In this document: piece by piece, positions 40,876-47,305 of the stretch
Numbering within the stretch: the stretch's first letter is position 1
How the letters are laid out: every line of letters starts with the position of its first letter
DNA from: Terriglobia bacterium
Lineage (GTDB): Bacteria > Acidobacteriota > Terriglobia > Bryobacterales > Bryobacteraceae
Length of the DNA: 49,982 nucleotides
Assembly: GCA_003175985.1 (NCBI GenBank)
Contig: PSRJ01000288.1
Coordinates: forward strand, 1 to 49,982
Reading direction: 5' to 3'
Position numbers and translations under genes: made by a program
The notes under the pieces: generated by a model
The model's input: the letters and a program-made list of their open reading frames with translations, nothing else
Told to the model about the DNA's origin: nothing
Databases searched by the model: none

Positions 40876-42213
40876 TTACTTCAGAGTTACGGCAGCCAGG
40901 GTCGGGCCGAAATCGCCGCGCGGCAGCAGGCTCGGACCCGAGGCCTTGAATACCTTGCTGGCGTCGGTGTTGACGTCAAATACCAGGCCGAGGAAGCCGG
41001 ACTGCATCTCGTCCCAATTCTGATCGCCCCACAATACGCGTTTGGCCGGATCGGGATTGTAGGGGTTCGTCGCGGAGTTGTCGTAATGGGCTACGGTCAG
41101 AATCCGCGTGCCCATCGGGACCGGAAGCGGCTTCGCCAGTTGATAGCCGATCTGCCAATCGAAGTTCCACTTCCCCTTGAAAACGGTTTCCATCTCGCCG
41201 GTCGTATAGATCACGCGAACTTCATAGTCCTTGCCGCGCAGATGCAGGTGAGGCTGAATGTAGACCAGCTTCGCGTCGGGCACTCCTACCGTGACCTCGC
41301 TCACTACTTCGGCGTTATGATCTCCGGGCGGGATCGAGAGATTGAAGGCCGCTGGCGTTCCGGGCGACATCCAATAGCGATTCTTGGGCGGGTTCTTGGC
41401 AAACACGAGTCCCACTTTTGAACGGTCGGTGGCTTCGGTACCGATGGCGGTGTAATGGAGATTGAAGACCAGGTCGGAACCTTTGGGAACGAATTTTGCG
41501 GAACCTTCCACGTCAAAGCCCTGCGCGCCCAGGCCGGGGTTATATTTTCCGAGCAGGTCGGAGCCTTCCTGCGCGCCGAGCATCGGGCCCGAGCCGGTCT
41601 CGTAAGGCTCTCCCGGAACAGCGGTCTGCATCCACTTGGAGTCCGGCGGGCGGACAATCACGCGTCCGTGATGCACCACTTTGGCGTTTCCGGGACGCAT
41701 TTCCGCCGCGATCACCCACTTGTCTTCAGGGAAATTCACTTTGACAAGAAAGTTCTGGTAATTGATGGTGCCCTTAGCGGCGACGTGAAACTCCTTGGGC
41801 ATCTCGACGATCATGTCAGGCTTGATGTTCCAGCCATCCTGAAACGTGATCGGCGCGGGCTTGTCCTTAGCATCGCCTTCCGTCGCGCCGCCGTCGGCCC
41901 AGGCGGCCAAGGTGTTGACATCGGCGGCACTCAAGGTCCGATCGTTGGCAAAGTGCCCGACATCGGCAAACCATGGCGGCATCTTCTTGCTGGCGACGGC
42001 GACCTTGATCGCCTTGGCCCAGGGCCGCGCGTCGTTGTAGGTAAGAAACGACATGGGAGCGATTTCACCGGGCCGGTGACAGCTCTGACAATTCTTCTGC
42101 AGAATTGGCAGAACGTCCTTATTAAATGTCACTGGTGTAGAAACCGTATTGGGAGCGGCCAGGGCGGCAATCCCCAGCAACGAAGCGGCAACAGATGCCC
42201 GCAGCATACTCAT
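40876..42213 (-). CDS. Exported c-type cytochrome fused to a PHM-like copper domain
   Basis: A 445-residue exported protein with a signal peptide (MSMLRASVAASLLGIAALAA). The N-terminal cytochrome-like domain has CQSCHRPGEIAP with one CxxCH heme site and MPPWF as the likely Met ligand. The C-terminal part looks like a copper type II ascorbate-dependent monooxygenase: VVHHGRV for one copper, QPHLHLRGKDYEV for the second and NWDEMQSG with the Met. Such fusions are frequent in Acidobacteria; the substrate is unknown. GAAGGAGG precedes the ATG. It converges with purH, with a 10-bp palindrome (ACCGGCCGGT) between stops. Confidence 0.8.
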   Translation of the reverse strand: MSMLRASVAASLLGIAALAAPNTVSTPVTFNKDVLPILQKNCQSCHRPGEIAPMSFLTYNDARPWAKAIKVAVASKKMPPWFADVGHFANDRTLSAADVNTLAAWADGGATEGDAKDKPAPITFQDGWNIKPDMIVEMPKEFHVAAKGTINYQNFLVKVNFPEDKWVIAAEMRPGNAKVVHHGRVIVRPPDSKWMQTAVPGEPYETGSGPMLGAQEGSDLLGKYNPGLGAQGFDVEGSAKFVPKGSDLVFNLHYTAIGTEATDRSKVGLVFAKNPPKNRYWMSPGTPAAFNLSIPPGDHNAEVVSEVTVGVPDAKLVYIQPHLHLRGKDYEVRVIYTTGEMETVFKGKWNFDWQIGYQLAKPLPVPMGTRILTVAHYDNSATNPYNPDPAKRVLWGDQNWDEMQSGFLGLVFDVNTDASKVFKASGPSLLPRGDFGPTLAAVTLK

Positions 42214-42297
42214 TCTTGAGGCCTCCTTCGCAAAGCCTATAAGGTAAAGGATATAGGAGTCGTAGTGCCGAATGCAACGGCACTGAGTGCGCCAATA

Positions 42298-42329
42298 GGG
42301 CTATCGGGGGGGGTGGAGACGGCCGATAG
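42298..42329. promoter_or_regulatory. G8 tract inside an inverted repeat upstream of fliH
   Basis: CTATCGG (42301-42307) and CCGATAG (42323-42329) form a perfect 7-bp inverted repeat. The left arm runs into a tract of eight G. It ends 27 bases before the fliH ATG. It could be an operator, an RNA hairpin, or a slippery site that varies promoter output. Confidence 0.4.
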
Positions 42330-42356
42330 AAGGTGTGAGCCGCCGCGGCCGAGCCG

Positions 42357-43007
42357 ATGTCTGCAAAAGTATTTCCGCCCGATCATCCGCTTTGCGCATC
42401 GCCCATCACCTGGCGTCAGGTGGGCGCGGGGGCGCTGGAAGCGCAATACCTGCCGGAAATGACGGCCGAAGGGCATTTCGGCGGTGAAGCGGCGAACCAG
42501 CAGATAGAACAGCGGCTGCGCGAGGCGCACGCGGCGGGAGTGCGGGAGGGGGAGACGGCAGGGCGAAACCGTGCCGCCGCCGAGTTGCAACCGGTCATCG
42601 ATCGTCTGGGCCACAGCATTGAAGAGATTGCCAATTTGCGCCCCCGGCTGCGGCGCGAGGCGGAAGCCGACCTGCTCCGGCTGGCCATGGCCATCGCCCG
42701 GCGAATCTTGCGCCGCGAACTCGCGGTCGATCCGGATGCGATGCATGGATTGGTCCTGGGGGCTCTCGAGAAGTTACAGTCCCAGGAGATTTGCCGGGTG
42801 CGGGTTCATCCCGCGCACGCCTCGGTGGTAACCGCCTGCCTGCAGAAGGCACGTACCGGCGCGGCCATCGAAGTCGTTCCCGATGCTTCGAGCCAGCCGG
42901 GCACGGTTATTTTCGAAACGGGGCGGGGCAACCTGGATGCTTCCATCGAATCGCAGCTAGGAGAGATCGAGCGCGGCCTGGCCGATCGTTTGAGGAATCC
43001 GCGATGA
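42357..43007 (+). CDS. fliH: Flagellar assembly protein FliH
   Basis: A 216-residue peripheral export-apparatus protein that binds and restrains the ATPase FliI. The middle is a charged coiled coil (EQRLREAHAAGVREGETAGR), with AAGVREGETAGRNRA carrying small-residue spacing typical of FliH. The C-terminal part (AIARRILRRELAVDPD, later RVHPAHASVV) is the FliI-binding domain. The stop overlaps the fliI ATG by four bases (ATGA). Confidence 0.85.
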   Translation: MSAKVFPPDHPLCASPITWRQVGAGALEAQYLPEMTAEGHFGGEAANQQIEQRLREAHAAGVREGETAGRNRAAAELQPVIDRLGHSIEEIANLRPRLRREAEADLLRLAMAIARRILRRELAVDPDAMHGLVLGALEKLQSQEICRVRVHPAHASVVTACLQKARTGAAIEVVPDASSQPGTVIFETGRGNLDASIESQLGEIERGLADRLRNPR

Positions 43008-44356
43008 GCGGCGGCATCTCTCTCGCTCCGTACCTGGCCGATGTGGAACGCATATCCCCGTTACGCTGGGTCGGACAGGTAACCCAGGTAATCGGTCTGC
43101 TGATCGAATCGAGTGGACCGAGTGTGGCGATCGGCGATTTTTGCGAGGTCCTGTCTGCGTCGGGACGCCCCATCCGCACACAGGTGATCGGGTTTCGCGA
43201 AGGCCGCGTGCTTTCCATGCCGCTGGAAGAGACCGACGGGCTGCAATTAGGAGATGCGGTGGTGGCGCGGAGCGAAGATGCGCGAGTAGAAGTTGGCCCG
43301 GGGCTGCTCGGCCGCGTAATCGATGGGTTCGGCAAGCCGATGGACGGCGGCCCCGCAATTGAAGCACAGCATGCCTATCCGTTATACGGAACTCCGCAAA
43401 ATCCGCTCGAACGCCGGCATATCACCGAATCTCTGGTGACCGGGATTCGGGCCATAGATGGCCTGCTGCCGTGCGGGCTGGGGCAAAGAATCGGCATTTT
43501 TGGCGGCAGCGGCGTGGGCAAGAGCACCCTGCTGGGATGTATGTCGCGGCAGAATTCCGCCGACGTGACGGTGATCGCAATGGTAGGAGAACGCAACCGC
43601 GAGGTGCGTGCTTTCCTGGAGCAGGAGCTTGGTCCGGAAGGCCGCAAGCGGTCCGTGGTGGTGGTGGCCACCTCCGAGCGCCCCGCGCCGCTGCGGGTGC
43701 GCGCCTGTTTTGTCGCGCTTTCGGTGGCCGAGTACTTCCGCGACCAGGGCGCCAACGTCCTGCTGGTAATGGATTCGGTTACGCGCCTGGCCATGGCGCA
43801 ACGCGAGATCGGCCTGGCCGCGGGAGAGCCGCCCAGCCAGAAGGGTTACACGCCCTCTGTGTTCCAGCTTCTGCCGAAGGTGCTGGAGCGCGCCGGAAAT
43901 TTTCCTCGCGGATCGATCACCGGGTTTTTCACCGTCCTGGTGGAAGGCGACGATTTCAACGAGCCGATCTCCGACGCCGTACGCGCAATCCTGGATGGCC
44001 ACATTATCCTGTCGCGCCAACTCGCCGCGCAGGGGCACTACCCCGCGATCGATATTCTGCACTCGGTGAGCCGGCTGACGTCGCAAATTGCGGCATCGCC
44101 GCAGCAGAAAGCGGTCCGCAAACTGCGGGAGGCGCTGTCGGCGTATCGTGATGCGGAGGACCTCATTCAACTCGGCGCATATGTCGCCGGATCGAATCCC
44201 GCGCTGGACGCCAGCATTCAACTGCGCCCCGAGCTGCTCGATTTTCTGCGCCAGGATCAAAACTCGCTCTGCAAGCTGGATGAGACGCTGGGGCGCATGC
44301 AGAAGCTGGCGGCGCAGCTCGAAACCGTTCCCGCCCGCGCGCTGAGGACGAAGTGA
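43004..44356 (+). CDS. fliI: Flagellum-specific ATP synthase FliI
   Basis: A 450-residue ATPase of the flagellar type III export apparatus, related to the F1 beta subunit. Walker A is GGSGVGKSTLLG, Walker B VLLVMDSVTRLA. The family stretches GLLPCGLGQRIGIFGGSGVG, ERNREVRAFLEQELG and GEPPSQKGYTPSVF are complete. The ATG at 43004 overlaps the fliH stop; the frame stays open further upstream but that part is the antisense-like shadow of fliH. Confidence 0.95.
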   Translation: MSGGISLAPYLADVERISPLRWVGQVTQVIGLLIESSGPSVAIGDFCEVLSASGRPIRTQVIGFREGRVLSMPLEETDGLQLGDAVVARSEDARVEVGPGLLGRVIDGFGKPMDGGPAIEAQHAYPLYGTPQNPLERRHITESLVTGIRAIDGLLPCGLGQRIGIFGGSGVGKSTLLGCMSRQNSADVTVIAMVGERNREVRAFLEQELGPEGRKRSVVVVATSERPAPLRVRACFVALSVAEYFRDQGANVLLVMDSVTRLAMAQREIGLAAGEPPSQKGYTPSVFQLLPKVLERAGNFPRGSITGFFTVLVEGDDFNEPISDAVRAILDGHIILSRQLAAQGHYPAIDILHSVSRLTSQIAASPQQKAVRKLREALSAYRDAEDLIQLGAYVAGSNPALDASIQLRPELLDFLRQDQNSLCKLDETLGRMQKLAAQLETVPARALRTK

Positions 44357-44805
44357 TCGCATTCCGGTTCCGCCTGGAGCGGGTGCTCGAATGGCGTCGA
44401 AAGGAACTGGAATTGGAAGAGGCGCGGTTCCAGCAAAGGGTGGCGGCGGTATCCCTATTGGATCGGGAGCGTGCGGAATTAGAGGCCAGAGGCATTCGCG
44501 CTGAGCTTCAGGTTCGCAATTGGACTCCCCTGGAGGGTAAGGACCTGGCGGCGCTGGCCGAGTTCCGCCTATATACGATCCGGCGCGAGAGAGCCATCGC
44601 CATCCAAAGAGCAGAACAACAGAAAGCCCTCGATGTGCAACGCGAACGGATGCTCGCGGCCCGCCGCCGCGTACGCCTGCTGGAGCGCTTGCGGGAGCGC
44701 CGGCTGGCCGAATGGCAAGACGCCAGCGAACGGGAATTGGCGGAACTGGCGGCCGAATCGCATCTGGCGGGCATCGCGCGGCGCTCCGCAGACCCCCGAT
44801 TTTAG
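44353..44805 (+). CDS. fliJ: FliJ-like flagellar export chaperone
   Basis: A 150-residue, almost fully coiled-coil protein: FRFRLERVLEWRRKELELEE at the start, then long Arg/Glu/Leu helices. FliJ sequences are poorly conserved, but size, charge pattern and place directly after fliI fit. FliJ is the stalk-like partner of FliI. The GTG start overlaps the fliI stop (GTGA). Confidence 0.75.
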   Translation: MIAFRFRLERVLEWRRKELELEEARFQQRVAAVSLLDRERAELEARGIRAELQVRNWTPLEGKDLAALAEFRLYTIRRERAIAIQRAEQQKALDVQRERMLAARRRVRLLERLRERRLAEWQDASERELAELAAESHLAGIARRSADPRF

Positions 44806-44808
44806 GGT

Positions 44809-44814
44809 CATAAT
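44809..44814 (+). promoter_or_regulatory. -10 box of a probable leaderless promoter
   Basis: CATAAT, then six bases (tgatgc), then ATG 44821. It starts four bases after the fliJ stop, so hemQ probably has its own promoter. Confidence 0.4.
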
Positions 44815-44820
44815 TGATGC

Positions 44821-45660
44821 ATGACGCCCGAAACGATCGCCGAAACCGCGCTGCCTGCTGTTCCGCTTACAGTAGAGGGAGCCAGCGTACTGCATCAGAT
44901 GATGCGCCTGCGCTGGCCGGCGTGGCGTGCCCTGGAGCCGGCGTCGCGTGCTTCCATCCTGGAGGAGGCCACGCGCGAATTGGCGGCAATGGAGCGACAC
45001 TCCGAGGGCCGTCAGAGCGCACTGTATTCCCTGCTCGGGCACAAAGGCGATTTGCTGTTCGTACATTTTCGCCGCAGTTTTGAGGAGCTGAATGAGGCGC
45101 AAATCTGCCTGGCGCGGCTGCGGCTGAGCGATTATCTGGAACCCACGGCTTCTTACCTCTCCGTAGTGGAGTTGGGGCTCTACGAATCGACGTCAAAGGT
45201 GTATGGCGGCCTCGCGGCCAGGGGTGTGCAGCCGCATTCGGAGGAGTGGAACCAGGAAATCGAAAACGTGCTGGCGCGCCAGCGGCAAGCCATGGCGCCG
45301 CGGCTGTGGCCGGAAATTCCGGCGGCGAAGTACATCTGCTTCTACCCCATGGACCGGCGCCGCGGAGAATCGGTCAACTGGTACCAGGAAGCGATGTCCG
45401 ACCGGCAGCGGATGATGCACGAACACGGCCTGGTAGGCCGCCGCTACGCGGGAGAAGTGCGGCAAATCATCACGGGCTCGATCGGGTTCGATGACTGGGA
45501 ATGGGGCGTGGACCTTTTCGCAGAAGATCCGCTGGTGTTCAAGAAACTCATCTATGAGATGCGATTCGACCAAGTAAGCGCGGTCTATGCGCTCTTCGGC
45601 ACCTTCTATGTAGGGATTCGCACAGAAGCCTCGCGGTTCGCCAGCCTGCTACAGCCCTGA
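44821..45660 (+). CDS. hemQ: Coproheme decarboxylase HemQ (chlorite dismutase family)
   Basis: A 279-residue heme enzyme of the chlorite dismutase-like family. It converts coproheme to heme b, the final step of the coproporphyrin-dependent pathway. The match to HemQ is clear: ICFYPMDRRRGESVNWYQEA, then RQRMMHEHGLVGRRYAGEV with the proximal His in the HEHG segment, and GFDDWEWGVDLFAEDPLVFK. It has its own leaderless-type promoter although it directly follows fliJ. Confidence 0.9.
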   Translation: MTPETIAETALPAVPLTVEGASVLHQMMRLRWPAWRALEPASRASILEEATRELAAMERHSEGRQSALYSLLGHKGDLLFVHFRRSFEELNEAQICLARLRLSDYLEPTASYLSVVELGLYESTSKVYGGLAARGVQPHSEEWNQEIENVLARQRQAMAPRLWPEIPAAKYICFYPMDRRRGESVNWYQEAMSDRQRMMHEHGLVGRRYAGEVRQIITGSIGFDDWEWGVDLFAEDPLVFKKLIYEMRFDQVSAVYALFGTFYVGIRTEASRFASLLQP

Positions 45661-45724
45661 GCGCTGCTGCATTTGCATCCAACGGCACAGAACGTGCAGA
45701 TGTCTTGGCATTCTGGAGGCCGAG

Positions 45725-47281
45725 ATGGATCGTACGTTATTCTCGTGTGTCGTGACACTGGGGCTGTCGGTTCCAGCCATTTGCCAGCAGCCAGTTCAAA
45801 AAACCGAAACCGTCCCGTTGTATCGCGTTACGGTAATTGAGCGGAGTATCGACGCCATCAATTATCAGTACCGGGCGGGACCGACGAAGATCGATTTTCG
45901 AGGAACGGTTCTGCTGGCGAACGGCAAAGGCGATGCCACAGTGGAATCGCGGCAGGGGCGCACGGAGATCAGCGCAAGTTTTGCCAACCTCGCGGCGCCT
46001 ACGCGGTTTGGCAGGGAATACCTAACCTATGTCCTGTGGGCCATCAGCCCAGAAGGCGCGCCGCACAATCTGGGCGAAATCGTTCCCGATGGTTCCGACC
46101 ATGCCAAACTGCATGTGACTACCGAGCTACAAGTGTTCGGACTCATCGTTACGGCGGAGCCGCACTCCGCGGTGAGGCAGCCGAGCGACGTGGTGGTCCT
46201 TGAAAACCAGGTGCGCCCGGAAACTCTGGGCAGGACCCAGCCGATCCTGGCGAAGTACGAGTTGATGCCGCGCGGACACTATGTCTGGAATGTGCAGGAA
46301 GGTTTCGAGAGGGCGGTGGCGACCGCGCCGAAGGTCTCCATGGACCGGTATGAGGCCCTTCTGGAGGTGTACCAGGCGCAGAACGCGATCGGGATCGCGC
46401 GCGCGGGCAATGCGGAACAGTACGCGCCCAACACGCTGGCAAAGGCGGAACAGGCTTTGAGCGAGGCTCAGCGCTTGCAGTCCATACGAGCCAACACCAG
46501 CCTCATCGTGCAGAGCGCGCGGGAAGCCTCCCAGACGGCGGAGGATGCGCGGGCCATCACGGAGCGGCGGAAGCAGGACGACCAGTTGGCGAAGGCGCAG
46601 GCCGAAGCCGCGCAGGCACAGCAGGCGCGTCTGGAGGCTGATGCCGCGGCACAGCGGGCACGCGCGGAGGCGGATGCGGCGCGGGCCCAGGCCGAGGCCG
46701 AACGTGCTGCCCGGGAACGCGTGGAAGCCGACGCGGCTCTGGCGCGCCAACGGGCGGAGCCGCCCGCGCCCACGGCCGATCGGATCCAACCCATTCTCGC
46801 GCCCGCGCGAACGGCCGCGGTCCAGACCTCCAGGACGCAGCTTCGTCTTCAGTTGCTGGAACGTCTGAACGGCGTGCTCACGACACGGGATACCCCTCGC
46901 GGCCTGGTAGCGACCCTGAACGACGGCGCATTTAGCGGCACACTGCTGCGTCCCGAAACGGTCAACGAGTTGTCGCGTGTGGCGCAAATCATCGCGGGGC
47001 AGACTGGACTGCGTGTGGATGTACAGGGACATACGGACAGCGCCGCGACAGATGTTCTGGCGTCGGAACGGGCCGCCGCCGTCCGCAAATCGCTGGCCGC
47101 CGGCGGCGTGCCCGCCAGCGCCATCGCGAGTGAGGGATTCGGCAATTCCCGGCCGGTCGTTTCCAATGCGACACGCGCGGGACGAATCGAGAACCGCCGC
47201 GTGGAAATGGTGATCACGGGCGACCCAATCGGTACGATGCCGTATTGGGATCGGCCGTATCCGCTAGCGCCGCAAAGATAG
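45725..47281 (+). CDS. OmpA-family envelope protein with long coiled coil
   Basis: A 518-residue exported protein. After a signal peptide (ending VPAICQQ) comes a beta-rich domain (about residues 25-190). A long Ala/Glu/Arg coiled coil runs from about 225 to 345, with repeated AEAD and RAEADAAR units. The C-terminal OmpA domain (about 385-505) has VDVQGHTDSAATDV, ASEGFGNSRPV and GRIENRRVEMVI, which bind peptidoglycan. GGAGG lies before the ATG. The layout suggests a tether between cell wall and outer membrane. Confidence 0.86.
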   Translation: MDRTLFSCVVTLGLSVPAICQQPVQKTETVPLYRVTVIERSIDAINYQYRAGPTKIDFRGTVLLANGKGDATVESRQGRTEISASFANLAAPTRFGREYLTYVLWAISPEGAPHNLGEIVPDGSDHAKLHVTTELQVFGLIVTAEPHSAVRQPSDVVVLENQVRPETLGRTQPILAKYELMPRGHYVWNVQEGFERAVATAPKVSMDRYEALLEVYQAQNAIGIARAGNAEQYAPNTLAKAEQALSEAQRLQSIRANTSLIVQSAREASQTAEDARAITERRKQDDQLAKAQAEAAQAQQARLEADAAAQRARAEADAARAQAEAERAARERVEADAALARQRAEPPAPTADRIQPILAPARTAAVQTSRTQLRLQLLERLNGVLTTRDTPRGLVATLNDGAFSGTLLRPETVNELSRVAQIIAGQTGLRVDVQGHTDSAATDVLASERAAAVRKSLAAGGVPASAIASEGFGNSRPVVSNATRAGRIENRRVEMVITGDPIGTMPYWDRPYPLAPQR

Positions 47282-47293
47282 AGTAGGCTCGTT

Positions 47294-47299
47294 TAGAAT
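47294..47299 (+). promoter_or_regulatory. -10 box of a probable leaderless promoter
   Basis: TAGAAT, six bases (tgaagg), then GTG 47306. It supports the GTG start of the receptor gene. Confidence 0.4.
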
Positions 47300-47305
47300 T
47301 GAAGG

